Notes: generated by a model from the sequence alone, not told the origin. A stretch of DNA of 64,000 nt from CALINF01 sp039980455 (GCA_039980455.1 JBDXCG010000006.1:1-64000); one strand, 5' to 3'; positions 1 through 7,705 are shown, counted from the stretch's first letter. A program made the numbers and translations.

Positions 1-141
1 GAGATGGTAATGCCAGGTGACAACGTGCAGATGGTTGCGACGTTGATTGCCCCGATTGCGATGGAAGAAGGCCTGCGTTTTGCGATCCGTGAGGGTGGCC
101 GTACTGTAGGTGCTGGCGTCGTCGCCAAGATCTTCGAGTAA
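1..141 (+). CDS. tuf: Elongation factor Tu, C-terminal end (partial)
   Basis: Frame 1 is open from the window edge to the TAA at 139-141 and gives the last 46 residues of EF-Tu: domain III with the MVMPGDN motif and the ending REGGRTVGAGVVAKI. EF-Tu delivers aminoacyl-tRNA to the ribosome with GTP. The 5' part lies outside the window. It would be the last gene of a str operon (rpsL-rpsG-fusA-tuf), as is usual in gammaproteobacteria, and is followed at once by a terminator. Confidence 0.97.
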   Translation, partial: EMVMPGDNVQMVATLIAPIAMEEGLRFAIREGGRTVGAGVVAKIFE

Positions 142-164
142 TCTCTAGATTACAGTCGATTTAG

Positions 165-193
165 AAAGCCCGGCAATAGCCGGGCTTTTTTTT
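165..193 (+). terminator. Rho-independent terminator after tuf
   Basis: A perfect stem AAGCCCGGC / GCCGGGCTT with a four-base AATA loop is followed by a run of T. It starts 24 bases after the tuf stop codon, so it separates tuf transcription from the S10 operon. Confidence 0.93.
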
Positions 194-258
194 GCCTGTT
201 CAATGTGCCTTTACGCCGATTAGAAGCTGCTTAGCCTTAATCTTTTCTGGTTAGTGCG

Positions 259-657
259 CTAGTAACCTTCATTGGCGTCTGACACCTGCTCGTTCAGGGT
301 GAGAAAGTCCCAGAGAATGCCGATGAGAAATAGGCCGCCGGTACAAAGGTAAAGGATGCCGGTAAATACCTTTCCCATGTAGAACCGGTGAATACCAAAA
401 ATCCCCAGAAAGGTTAGAAGAATCCAGGTCAGGTCATAATCAATGTCACCGGGCACGTAGCGTCGTTCGGCTTCGCGCTCCATGGCAGGGATTAAAAACA
501 GGTCGATAATCCAGCCAATAAAGAATAGGCCAAGTGTGAAGAACCAGATAACACCACTGACCTGCTTGCCGTAATAAAACCGATGCGCGCCAATAAAGCC
601 AAAGATCCACAGCAGATAGCCCATGAAAACCGAGTGAGTGCTTTCGCCTCTTGTCAT
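259..657 (-). CDS. Tandem TM2-domain membrane protein
   Basis: A 132-residue integral membrane protein with two copies of the TM2 domain. Each copy has a first hydrophobic helix ending in an aromatic loop (GAHRFYYGK near residue 23 and GIHRFYMGK near residue 88), then a second helix ending in G-x-x-x-D (GWIID and GILWD). Single TM2 domains are common in bacteria; the duplication fits a four-helix topology with a charged linker (EREAERRYVPGD) between the halves. The molecular function of TM2 proteins is not established. It is divergent from the DUF465 gene and convergent with tuf. A GGAG lies upstream of the ATG. Confidence 0.8.
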   Translation of the reverse strand: MTRGESTHSVFMGYLLWIFGFIGAHRFYYGKQVSGVIWFFTLGLFFIGWIIDLFLIPAMEREAERRYVPGDIDYDLTWILLTFLGIFGIHRFYMGKVFTGILYLCTGGLFLIGILWDFLTLNEQVSDANEGY

Positions 658-824
658 TACCTGTGCTCCCGTGGATAGGTCTAGCTCAGTGTGTTAACTC
701 GCGCTGCTCAGGTCAAGTTGCGTGCTGGTTACAACCCTGACTCAGATCAAGGCGCAATACTGAATCCCCTCTACTATACTGACTCAGGAGCGTTATTGTT
801 TTTAACCTATTAAGGAAATTAAGT
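658..824. other. Divergent intergenic region with a -10-like box
   Basis: This gap lies between the TM2 gene (leftward) and the DUF465 gene (rightward). It contains TATACT at 775-780, a good -10 element for rightward transcription, but no good -35 at the right spacing. A half-conserved FNR/Anr-like site sits where an activator of such a promoter would bind (see 737-750). Confidence 0.4.
737..750 (+). promoter_or_regulatory. Possible FNR/Anr-like site
   Basis: CTGAC-TCAG-ATCAA resembles the FNR/Anr consensus TTGAT-N4-ATCAA: the right half is perfect and the left half matches three of five. Its centre is about 34 bases upstream of the TATACT -10 box at 775-780, so roughly 41-44 bases upstream of the expected start. 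That is the usual class II activator position. It is a weak match and could be chance. Confidence 0.3.
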
Positions 825-1064
825 ATGTCTGTAGAGCATCACGACCTGATCCACGAGTTCCCTGAACTGAAAGACAAGATTCACGAATTGAAAGTTTCAG
901 ATCACCACTTTCGCAAGCTATTTGACGCCTACCATGAGCTGACCAGAAGTATTGAGAACATGGAGAATGAGGTGACACCTGCGTCGACACGGACTGAGGA
1001 AGAGGCGAAGCTGCGGCGCGTTCACCTCAAGGATGAACTCTACCGCATACTCACTGCGGCATAA
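825..1064 (+). CDS. YdcH/DUF465 family small protein
   Basis: A 79-residue highly charged, helical protein. The N-terminal pattern HHDLIHEFPELKDKIHELK followed by F..L...YHEL and the end KLRRVHLKDELYRIL is typical of the DUF465 (YdcH) family, small coiled-coil proteins of unknown function. The ATG follows AAGGAAATTAAGT. The DksA/TraR-like gene starts 14 bases downstream on the same strand, so the two are probably co-transcribed. Neither belongs to the usual str-S10 arrangement. Confidence 0.8.
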   Translation: MSVEHHDLIHEFPELKDKIHELKVSDHHFRKLFDAYHELTRSIENMENEVTPASTRTEEEAKLRRVHLKDELYRILTAA

Positions 1065-1078
1065 CGGGCGGATCTATC

Positions 1079-1393
1079 ATGTCCAATGAAGCAATAAAGC
1101 AACAGCTGGAAGAGCGGATGGTCCTGATGCGGGATAGGCTCACCAGTATTAAGAAGGATGCTACTCAGGCCCACTCGGGTGATTCCGCTGAGCAGGCGCA
1201 GGAGCGTGAGAACGATGAGGTAGTGGATGCGATTGGCAATGAAACCGCCCAATCCATCCGTGATATCGGTGCTGCGCTAGCCCGCTTGGAGGAGGGAACC
1301 TATGGCGAATGTGAAACCTGTGGCGGAAGCATTGGGCAGGCGCGCCTGGAGGTGATGCCAGAGGCAACGCGCTGCGTAGCCTGCGCAGAGTAG
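1079..1393 (+). CDS. DksA/TraR-type C4 zinc-finger protein
   Basis: A 104-residue protein. The N-terminal two-thirds is a helical hairpin-like region rich in Glu/Gln, and the C-terminus carries a C4 zinc finger (CETCGGSI near residue 78 and CVAC near residue 99) preceded by the family signature LEEGTYGECE. DksA/TraR proteins bind in the secondary channel of RNA polymerase and change promoter response, often with ppGpp. It is shorter than DksA (about 150 aa) and closer to the short TraR/YbiI-like paralogues, so the symbol dksA is not given. It may form an operon with the DUF465 gene. The target genes are unknown. Confidence 0.82.
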   Translation: MSNEAIKQQLEERMVLMRDRLTSIKKDATQAHSGDSAEQAQERENDEVVDAIGNETAQSIRDIGAALARLEEGTYGECETCGGSIGQARLEVMPEATRCVACAE

Positions 1394-1720
1394 TCCTGCC
1401 GGACCATCCCCAACTCATCAATGCCCTTATTTAGCCAATTAGCGGCTCCAGAAGATGTCGGTGGGGGCAAATCAGCAGTGCGCTGACTGCCTCTTCGGTC
1501 ATCCGCTGCATTAGCCCGCAGTGCTTCGGTAATCGTTCACAAAAGCCCCAGCAATTTCGAGCCTATCCTGCGCAATGGTGTTAAGCTCCCGCGCCTCTTC
1601 TGGTTAACCCCTTATCGAGCCCGAAGCCTGCCTTGTACCGCACCGTATGTGGCCACAGGCGCTGCTATTTATTGGTAGCGAATATCGGCGGCTTCTCCTC
1701 AAATATAATGGAATATCAGG
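1394..1720. other. Non-coding stretch upstream of the S10 promoter
   Basis: No credible coding frame, RNA gene or repeat was recognised here. The reading frames are broken by many stops and no remnant of a known protein was seen. It may hold the terminator of the DUF465-DksA pair or further promoters, but no strong stem with a T-run is visible. Confidence 0.5.
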
Positions 1721-1749
1721 TTGACAGCGTGAGGCGAGATCACTAGAAT
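1721..1749 (+). promoter_or_regulatory. S10 operon promoter (sigma70 type)
   Basis: TTGACA at 1721-1726 and TAGAAT at 1744-1749 are separated by 17 bases: a perfect -35 and a -10 with one mismatch at ideal spacing. It lies 67 bases upstream of the rpsJ start and is the best-scoring promoter seen by eye in the window, as expected for a ribosomal protein operon. Confidence 0.85.
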
Positions 1750-1766
1750 TCGCGTTCCTTTTTCGG

Positions 1767-1796
1767 GGGGTCCCTTTGCGGGCCTCTGGTTTTTTA
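1767..1796 (+). terminator. Possible attenuator in the S10 leader
   Basis: Between the promoter and rpsJ, GGGGTCCC and GGGCCTCT can form a stem around a five-base loop (one mismatch and two G-T pairs), followed by GG and a run of six T. This looks like a weak intrinsic terminator inside a roughly 60-base leader. In E. coli the S10 leader is the target of L4 autoregulation. A comparable role here is inference. Confidence 0.33.
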
Positions 1797-1815
1797 TTGA
1801 TTGGAGTTAGGTCAG

Positions 1816-2127
1816 GTGCAGAATCAACGTATTCGTATTCGCCTAAAGGCGTTCGACCATCGACTGATAGATACGTCTACTCAGGAGATTGTTGAAACAG
1901 CGCGCCGCACCGGTGCGCAAGTAAAGGGTCCTATCCCTCTTCCTACTAGGAAGGAAAAGTTTACCGTGTTGGTTTCACCGCACGTAAATAAGGATGCACG
2001 TGACCAGTACGAGATTCGTACTCACAAGCGTCTGTTAGACATCGTGGAGCCTACAGAAAAAACTGTAGACGCCCTGATGAAATTGGACCTGGCAGCAGGT
2101 GTGGAAGTACAGATTAGTCTTGGTTAA
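1816..2127 (+). CDS. rpsJ: 30S ribosomal protein S10
   Basis: First gene of the S10 operon. S10 helps build the 30S head and is also NusE in transcription antitermination. The GTG at 1816 gives 103 residues starting MQNQRIRIRLKAFDHRLID, the same length as E. coli S10. GGAG at 1803-1806 sits nine bases upstream, so an in-frame TTG at 1801 is rejected because it would overlap the ribosome-binding site. Conserved PLPTRKEKFTVL and the ending GVEVQISLG are present. Confidence 0.97.
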   Translation: MQNQRIRIRLKAFDHRLIDTSTQEIVETARRTGAQVKGPIPLPTRKEKFTVLVSPHVNKDARDQYEIRTHKRLLDIVEPTEKTVDALMKLDLAAGVEVQISLG

Positions 2128-2247
2128 CTACAAATTGTAGCAAGACCTGCTTGGGGCAGGAGTCCCAGGCGTGTAACGCCCGACTTTATTTGTAATAAGT
2201 GGGGCGGCCATAGAGGGTTCAGCCCCGTACACTGAGAGGTTAGCAAA

Positions 2248-2883
2248 ATGACTATTGGTTTAGTCGGCCGTAAGTCCGGTATGACACGTGTGTTTACCGA
2301 AGACGGCGAATCAATCCCAGTAACCGTAGTGGAGGTTTCTCCAAACCGCGTTACTCAAATCAAAGAGCTTGATAGCGATGGTTATCGAGCGATTCAGGTC
2401 ACAGCGGGTACCCGCAGGGCCGCATCAGTGAGTAAATCTGAAGCCGGACAGTTCGCTAAGGCGGGTGTCGAAGCGGGCAGCGGGTTATGGGAATTCCGTC
2501 TTGAGGACGCCGATGAGGCACCTGAAGTTGGCGCGAACCTGACAGTTGAGCGTTTTGAGGTCGGTCAGAAAGTCGACGTAGCGGGCAAATCCAAAGGCAA
2601 GGGGTTTCAAGGTGCTGTGAAGCGCTGGAACTTCAGCATGCAGGACGCTACTCACGGTAACTCTCTGTCTCACCGTGCTCCGGGTTCTATTGGCCAGTGC
2701 CAAACACCGGGTCGGGTATTCAAAGGTAAGAAGATGGCAGGTCACATGGGAGCGGCTAACGTCACTACCCAGGGTCTGGAAATTGTCCGTGTTGATGCTG
2801 AGCGCAATTTGCTGCTCATCAAGGGCGCCGTCCCCGGCGCACCTGGTGGAGACGTTATCGTACGTCCCACCGTCAAGGCTTAA
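2248..2883 (+). CDS. rplC: 50S ribosomal protein L3
   Basis: A 211-residue L3 with the N-terminal VGRKSGMTRVF and the central loop (HGNSLSHRAPGSIGQ, residues about 135-150) that reaches towards the peptidyl-transferase centre. It includes the Gln that PrmB-type enzymes methylate in relatives. A 120-base gap separates it from rpsJ, the longest inside the S10 operon; no promoter was recognised in it. Confidence 0.97.
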   Translation: MTIGLVGRKSGMTRVFTEDGESIPVTVVEVSPNRVTQIKELDSDGYRAIQVTAGTRRAASVSKSEAGQFAKAGVEAGSGLWEFRLEDADEAPEVGANLTVERFEVGQKVDVAGKSKGKGFQGAVKRWNFSMQDATHGNSLSHRAPGSIGQCQTPGRVFKGKKMAGHMGAANVTTQGLEIVRVDAERNLLLIKGAVPGAPGGDVIVRPTVKA

Positions 2884-2901
2884 GGTTAGGGGGTCTCTAA
2901 C

Positions 2902-3519
2902 GTGGAATTGAGTGTAGTAAAGCCGGGTAGTTCGGAAGCAGGCACAGTGTCTGTTTCTGATGTTGCCTTCGCTCGTGAGTACAACGAAGATCTGGTTCAC
3001 CAGGTAGTTACCGCCTTTCTCGCCGGCGCCCGACAGGGTACCCGAGCGCAGAAAACCCGCTCTGATGTGCGTGGCGGTGGTAAGAAGCCTTGGCGTCAAA
3101 AAGGAACAGGCCGCGCTCGTGCCGGTACTATCCGTTCGCCAATCTGGCGCAGTGGTGGTGTGACTTTCGCAGCACGCCCGCAGGATCATTCGCAAAAAGT
3201 GAACCGCAAGATGTATCGCGCAGGACTGTGCACCATCATGTCTGAGCTCGCGCGGTCCGATAGGTTGGTAGTTGTCGAGAGTCTCGACCTCGAGCAGCCC
3301 AAGACCAAGTTGCTTGTTCAGCAATTGGGTGAGTACGGCGTTGATAACGCGTTGATTGTGTCCGATGAAGTGGCGGAGAACTTGTATCTGGCCTCGCGCA
3401 ACCTGCACAAGGTTGATGTTCGCGACGTAGATGCAATCGACCCGGTCAGCCTGATTGCTTACGACAAAGTCATCGTTACTGTCGCCGCGGTCAAGAAAAT
3501 TGAGGAGATGCTGGGATGA
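2902..3519 (+). CDS. rplD: 50S ribosomal protein L4
   Basis: A 205-residue L4. It starts with GTG and reads MELSVVKPG; the extended loop (GARQGTRAQKTRSDVRGGGKKPW shortened here to its GGGKKPWRQKGTGRAR core, residues about 62-77) lines the peptide exit tunnel. L4 also represses its own S10 operon in E. coli. The gene overlaps rplW by four bases (ATGA), which suggests coupled translation. Confidence 0.97.
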   Translation: MELSVVKPGSSEAGTVSVSDVAFAREYNEDLVHQVVTAFLAGARQGTRAQKTRSDVRGGGKKPWRQKGTGRARAGTIRSPIWRSGGVTFAARPQDHSQKVNRKMYRAGLCTIMSELARSDRLVVVESLDLEQPKTKLLVQQLGEYGVDNALIVSDEVAENLYLASRNLHKVDVRDVDAIDPVSLIAYDKVIVTVAAVKKIEEMLG

Positions 3520-3812
3520 ACCAGGAACGTTTATTTCAAGTGCTTCAAGGGCCGCATGTTTCTGAGAAAGCTGCAATAGCAGCCGACGACAGCAACCAGT
3601 ACGTGTTCAAGGTTGCCGTAGATGCGACCAAGGCAGAGATCAAGAAGTCTGTCGAGCAGCTGTTCAAGGTTAAGGTCGACAATGTGCGCACCCTGAAAGT
3701 GAAGGGTAAGGTAAAGCGTAATCGTTATGGCTTTAGTACCAAGCCGACCTGGAAAAAGGCATACGTTCGACTGGAGCAGGGTCAAGACATCGACTTTGCC
3801 ACGGCTGAGTAA
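3516..3812 (+). CDS. rplW: 50S ribosomal protein L23
   Basis: A 98-residue L23, the exit-site protein that docks trigger factor and SRP. It contains the family pattern PHVSEKA near residue 13 and the loop VKGKVKRNRYGFSTKPTWKKAYV. Its ATG overlaps the rplD stop codon. Confidence 0.97.
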   Translation: MNQERLFQVLQGPHVSEKAAIAADDSNQYVFKVAVDATKAEIKKSVEQLFKVKVDNVRTLKVKGKVKRNRYGFSTKPTWKKAYVRLEQGQDIDFATAE

Positions 3813-3826
3813 GGAGTAGGTTTCAA

Positions 3827-4654
3827 ATGGCAGTATTAAAGAGTAAGCCCACCTCACCAGGACGTCGTCACGTTGTACGTGTCGTCAGTGAGGATCTCCA
3901 TAAGGGCGCGCCGTACAAGCCGTTGCTGGAGAAGCAGTCTCGCAATGGTGGCCGCAACAACAACGGGCGTATTACGACCCGTCACGTAGGTGGTGGTCAC
4001 AAGCAGCACTATCGCATCATCGATTTCAAGCGCACCAAGGACGGAATCCCGGCCACAGTAGAGCGTTTGGAGTATGACCCCAATCGTACAGCACACATTG
4101 CGTTATTGCTGTTCGCCGATGGTGAGCGTCGTTACATCATCGCTCCCAAGGGTGTGAAAGCAGGTGATGTTCTGCAATCTGGAGCGGCTGCACCGATCAA
4201 GACGGGTAACTGCCTTCCACTGCGTAACATCCCTGTGGGTTCTATTGTGCACGGAATTGAGCTGAAGCCTGGAAAGGGTGCGCAACTTGCTCGTTCAGCT
4301 GGTGCATCAGTGCAGTTGGTTGCACGTGAAGGTCAGTACGCGACTATCCGTCTGCGTTCAGGCGAGATGCGCAAAGTACTCTCAGAGTGCCGCGCAACCT
4401 TGGGTGAAGTGTCCAACTCCGAGCATAGCCTGCGCAAATTGGGTAAGGCTGGAGCTGCACGCTGGCGTGGTGTTCGTCCTACCGTTCGCGGTGTGGCTAT
4501 GAACCCGGTTGATCACCCACATGGTGGTGGTGAAGGTCGTACTTCGGGCGGTCGTCATCCGGTTAGCCCATGGGGTACACCGACTAAAGGTTACAAGACA
4601 CGTAAAAACAAGCGTACGGACAACTTGATAGTTCGCCGTCGTGGTAAGAAATAA
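3827..4654 (+). CDS. rplB: 50S ribosomal protein L2
   Basis: A 275-residue L2, needed for subunit joining and the peptidyl-transferase centre. The C-terminal RGVAMNPVDHPHGGGEG motif (residues about 223-239), including the His essential in E. coli L2, is intact. It starts 14 bases after rplW behind AAGGAG. Confidence 0.98.
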   Translation: MAVLKSKPTSPGRRHVVRVVSEDLHKGAPYKPLLEKQSRNGGRNNNGRITTRHVGGGHKQHYRIIDFKRTKDGIPATVERLEYDPNRTAHIALLLFADGERRYIIAPKGVKAGDVLQSGAAAPIKTGNCLPLRNIPVGSIVHGIELKPGKGAQLARSAGASVQLVAREGQYATIRLRSGEMRKVLSECRATLGEVSNSEHSLRKLGKAGAARWRGVRPTVRGVAMNPVDHPHGGGEGRTSGGRHPVSPWGTPTKGYKTRKNKRTDNLIVRRRGKK

Positions 4655-4693
4655 GCTGGGTAGTTAGTACCCGGGAATAAAGAGGAATTAAGT

Positions 4694-4969
4694 GTGCCGC
4701 GTTCACTGAAGAAAGGTCCTTTTATCGACCTTCACCTGATGAAGAAAGTTGAAGCCGCAGTTGAAAGCAACGATCGTCGTCCGATCAAAACATGGTCGCG
4801 ACGCTCAATGGTTTCGCCCGATATGGTTGGGTTGACGATTGCTGTTCATAACGGCCGTCAGCACGTGCCGGTGTTGGTCAACGAAGATATGGTTGGTCAT
4901 AAGCTGGGTGAATTTGCGGTTACTCGCACATTCAAGGGCCACATCGTTGACAAGAAGGTCAAGCGCTAA
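4694..4969 (+). CDS. rpsS: 30S ribosomal protein S19
   Basis: A 91-residue S19 from the 30S head, beginning at a GTG (mature PRSLKKGPFID) with AGAGGAA just upstream. It contains the conserved TWSRRSMVSPDMVG and GHKLGEFAVTRTF segments. The length equals the usual 91-92 residues. Confidence 0.97.
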   Translation: MPRSLKKGPFIDLHLMKKVEAAVESNDRRPIKTWSRRSMVSPDMVGLTIAVHNGRQHVPVLVNEDMVGHKLGEFAVTRTFKGHIVDKKVKR

Positions 4970-5001
4970 GTAAGCGCGTTGACTGAAGCGAGGTTAAGGA
5001 A

Positions 5002-5340
5002 ATGGAAGTTGCAGCAAAATTGAAAGGTGCTCGTATATCGGCGCAGAAAGCACGTCTGGTCGCAGACCAGGTGCGCGGTATGCCGGTAGAGCAAGCGCTC
5101 AGTATGCTGGAATTCAGCAATAAAAAGGCAGCTCACCTAGTCAAGAAAGTTCTTGATTCTGCGATCGCCAATGCTGAAAACAATGAGGGTGCTGACGTCG
5201 ACGAATTGAAGGTGTCGAGCATCTATGTTGACGAAGGTATGACTATGAAGCGCCTGCGCCCTCGTGCGAAAGGCCGTGCTGATCGCATTTTGAAGCGCAG
5301 CTGTCATATCACCGTGAAAGTCGCAGACAGCGAAGTCTAA
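5002..5340 (+). CDS. rplV: 50S ribosomal protein L22
   Basis: A 112-residue L22 whose long beta-hairpin (about residues 80-100, with MKRLRPRAKGRADRI) narrows the exit tunnel next to L4. Macrolide-resistance mutations fall in this loop in other bacteria; the sequence shown looks wild-type. GAGGTTAAGGAA precedes the ATG. Confidence 0.97.
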   Translation: MEVAAKLKGARISAQKARLVADQVRGMPVEQALSMLEFSNKKAAHLVKKVLDSAIANAENNEGADVDELKVSSIYVDEGMTMKRLRPRAKGRADRILKRSCHITVKVADSEV

Positions 5341-5358
5341 GGTTTAGGAGAAGACCAC

Positions 5359-6030
5359 ATGGGTCAGAAAGTACATCCCATCGGCATCCGGTTAGGTATC
5401 GTGAAAGATCATACCTCGGTCTGGTATGCGGATAGCAAGAACTACGCGAAGCAGTTGATCAATGATCTCGAAGTACGTGCGTACATCGAGAAGACGCTGG
5501 AAAATGCGTCGGTGAGTCGCGTGGTAATCGAGCGTCCGGCGCAAACAGCGCGTATTACGATCCACACAGCCCGTCCCGGTATTGTTATCGGTAAGAAGGG
5601 TGAGGACGTAGACAAGCTGCGCAAGGATCTGACCGAAAGAATGGGTGTGCCCGTGCACATCAACATCGAGGAAGTGCGTAAGCCAGATCTCGATGCAAAG
5701 TTGGTCGCACAGAATGTGGGTCAGCAACTGGAGCGTCGAGTAATGTTTCGTCGCGCCATGAAGCGTGTAGTACAGAACGCTATGCGCCAGGGTGCCGAGG
5801 GCATCAAAGTGCAGGTCGGTGGTCGTTTGGGTGGTGCTGAAATCGCCCGTACGGAGTGGTATCGCGAAGGTCGAGTGCCCTTGCATACACTGCGTGCCGA
5901 CATCGATTACGCCACGTATGAGGCCGCCACTACCTACGGGATCCTGGGCATTAAAGTCTGGATCTTCAAAGGTGAAGTAATTGGCGGTGAAGAACAGTCA
6001 GACGCTGCCAAGAAGACAGCTACTAACTAA
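5359..6030 (+). CDS. rpsC: 30S ribosomal protein S3
   Basis: A 223-residue S3 with an N-terminal GQKVHPIGIRLGI signature and a KH domain (GIVIGKKGEDVDKL, residues about 73-86) that binds the 16S head at the mRNA entry. The C-terminal tail GEEQSDAAKKTATN is short and variable, as in relatives. It is followed after 11 bases by rplP. Confidence 0.97.
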   Translation: MGQKVHPIGIRLGIVKDHTSVWYADSKNYAKQLINDLEVRAYIEKTLENASVSRVVIERPAQTARITIHTARPGIVIGKKGEDVDKLRKDLTERMGVPVHINIEEVRKPDLDAKLVAQNVGQQLERRVMFRRAMKRVVQNAMRQGAEGIKVQVGGRLGGAEIARTEWYREGRVPLHTLRADIDYATYEAATTYGILGIKVWIFKGEVIGGEEQSDAAKKTATN

Positions 6031-6041
6031 GGGTTACGCAG

Positions 6042-6455
6042 ATGCTTCAACCAAAGCGTACAAAATTTCGCAAGACAATGAAGGGCCGCAACCGCGGTCT
6101 GGCACATCGAGGCAGTAAAGTGAGCTTCGGTGAATACGGCTTAAAAGCGACCGGTCGTGGTCGAGTAACAGCCCGCCAGATAGAAGCGGCTCGTCGTGCC
6201 ATGACCCGTCACATTAAGCGTGGCGGCAAGATCTGGATCCGCGTTTTCCCGGACAAGCCTATTACTGGTAAGCCGTTGGAAGTTCGTCAGGGTAAAGGTA
6301 AGGGTAACGTCGAATACTGGGTTGCACTGGTGCAGCCAGGTAAGGTGCTTTACGAAGTACAGGGCGTTTCGGAAGAACTGGCGCGAGAAGCGTTCGAGTT
6401 GGCAGCGGCCAAAATTCCGGTTGCCACAACATTTGTTAAACGGTCGGTGATGTGA
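6042..6455 (+). CDS. rplP: 50S ribosomal protein L16
   Basis: A 137-residue L16, located at the A-site finger of the 50S subunit. MLQPKRTKFRKTMKGRNRG at the N-terminus and IRVFPDKPITGKP in the middle are family hallmarks. Its TGA stop shares one base with the rpmC start (TGATG), which implies coupled translation. Confidence 0.97.
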   Translation: MLQPKRTKFRKTMKGRNRGLAHRGSKVSFGEYGLKATGRGRVTARQIEAARRAMTRHIKRGGKIWIRVFPDKPITGKPLEVRQGKGKGNVEYWVALVQPGKVLYEVQGVSEELAREAFELAAAKIPVATTFVKRSVM

Positions 6456-6646
6456 TGAAAGCTAGTGAATTGCGTGAGAAGTCCGCTGAGGACCTGAACA
6501 AGCAATTGCTCACTCTGCGCGAGGAGCAGTTCAAGCTGCGCATGCAGAAGTCTACTGGTCAACTGGGGCAAACACACTTGCTGCAGGACAACCAACGAGA
6601 CATCGCGCGCGTCAAGACTGTGCTGAACGAAAAGGCAGGTAACTAA
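6455..6646 (+). CDS. rpmC: 50S ribosomal protein L29
   Basis: A 63-residue helical-hairpin protein at the exit tunnel, beginning MKASELREKSAEDLN. The ATG at 6455 is chosen over an in-frame GTG at 6452 because it restores the family length and start. The ending DIARVKTVLNEKAGN matches E. coli L29 closely. Confidence 0.95.
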   Translation: MKASELREKSAEDLNKQLLTLREEQFKLRMQKSTGQLGQTHLLQDNQRDIARVKTVLNEKAGN

Positions 6647-6648
6647 GC

Positions 6649-6915
6649 ATGTCAGGTACAGAAAAGCGAACACGTACGGCAACCGGTACGGTTGTCAGCA
6701 ACAAGATGGACAAGACGATCACTGTACTGATCGAGCGTCGGGTTAAGCACCCTGTGTACGGTAAGTACATTACGCGTTCTTCCAAAATTCATGCTCATGA
6801 CGAGCAGAATACTTGTGGAATGGGCGATACGGTCACTGTGGCGGAATCTCGCCCACTGTCCAAGACCAAGACCTGGAATTTGGTTGAAGTAGTAGAAAGC
6901 GCTACTCAGGTTTAA
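6649..6915 (+). CDS. rpsQ: 30S ribosomal protein S17
   Basis: An 88-residue OB-fold protein that binds 16S rRNA early in assembly. It contains TGTVVSNKMDKTITV and HPVYGKYI, and the gene starts two bases after rpmC. In E. coli rpsQ is the last S10-operon gene. Here the next gene, rplN, follows after only 41 bases with no terminator seen, so transcription may continue into spc. Confidence 0.97.
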   Translation: MSGTEKRTRTATGTVVSNKMDKTITVLIERRVKHPVYGKYITRSSKIHAHDEQNTCGMGDTVTVAESRPLSKTKTWNLVEVVESATQV

Positions 6916-6956
6916 CGGCAAGAATAAGCGGCTAACACCGCAGTTTGGAGTAAAAG

Positions 6957-7325
6957 ATGATTCAGACAGAGTCGTATTTGGATGTTGCCGATAACAGTGG
7001 TGCACGCCGAGTTATGTGCATCAAGGTATTGGGCGGTTCCAAGCGTCGCTACGCACGAGTCGGCGATCTGATAAAGGTCACCGTTAAGGAAGCTATTCCT
7101 CGTGGCAAGGTTAAGAAAGGTCAGGTAATGACAGCAGTTGTGGTACGTACGCGTAAAGGCGTTCGTCGTCCAGATGGCTCCCTGATTAAGTTCGACGACA
7201 ATGCTGCGGTCCTGCTGAATGCGCAGGAGGCACCGATCGGTACACGTATCTTCGGGCCTGTGACCCGTGAATTGCGTGGTGAAAAGTTCATGAAGATTAT
7301 TTCTCTGGCACCCGAAGTTATTTAA
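6957..7325 (+). CDS. rplN: 50S ribosomal protein L14
   Basis: A 122-residue L14, first gene of the spc group, forming an intersubunit bridge. It begins MIQTESYLDVADNSGAR, the canonical start, and ends MKIISLAPEVI. No clear separate spc promoter was recognised in the 41-base gap before it. Confidence 0.97.
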   Translation: MIQTESYLDVADNSGARRVMCIKVLGGSKRRYARVGDLIKVTVKEAIPRGKVKKGQVMTAVVVRTRKGVRRPDGSLIKFDDNAAVLLNAQEAPIGTRIFGPVTRELRGEKFMKIISLAPEVI

Positions 7326-7351
7326 GTCGGACGCAGGGAGAGGAAACGAGA

Positions 7352-7666
7352 ATGTTTAAGATCAAGCGCGATGACGAAGTGATTGTTCTTGCTGGTAAAG
7401 ACAAGGGCAAGCGCGGCAAGGTTCGCAAGGTAATGGATGACAACCGTATGGTTGTGTCCGGAATCAATATGGTGAAGAAGCACACCAAGCCTAACCCCCA
7501 AGCGGGCGTGGCTGGCGGTATTGTTGAGCAGGAGGCTCCTATACAGGGCTCCAATGTGGCGATTTTCAATCCCGGCACAAGCAAGGCAGATCGCGTGGGT
7601 TTCAAGATTGAAGGCGACAAGAAGATTCGTATCTTCAAGTCCAATGGCGAGGCAATTGACTCTTAA
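7352..7666 (+). CDS. rplX: 50S ribosomal protein L24
   Basis: A 104-residue KOW-domain protein that initiates 50S assembly. The KOW motif (DEVIVLAGKDKGKRGKVRKV, residues about 7-26) is complete. Preceded by GGGAGAGGAAACGAG, a strong ribosome-binding site. Confidence 0.97.
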   Translation: MFKIKRDDEVIVLAGKDKGKRGKVRKVMDDNRMVVSGINMVKKHTKPNPQAGVAGGIVEQEAPIQGSNVAIFNPGTSKADRVGFKIEGDKKIRIFKSNGEAIDS

Positions 7667-7705
7667 GCCTCGATAGAGCGCTGACCGGGTTTACAGGTAA
7701 AAGAC

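Noticed and set aside
2485..3576. Long open frame on the minus strand opposite rplC, rplD and rplW
   Set aside because: It overlaps well-conserved ribosomal genes on the other strand and its translation has no family features; a coding shadow.
6452..6454. GTG start for rpmC three bases upstream of the ATG
   Set aside because: The ATG at 6455 restores the E. coli-like length and N-terminus.
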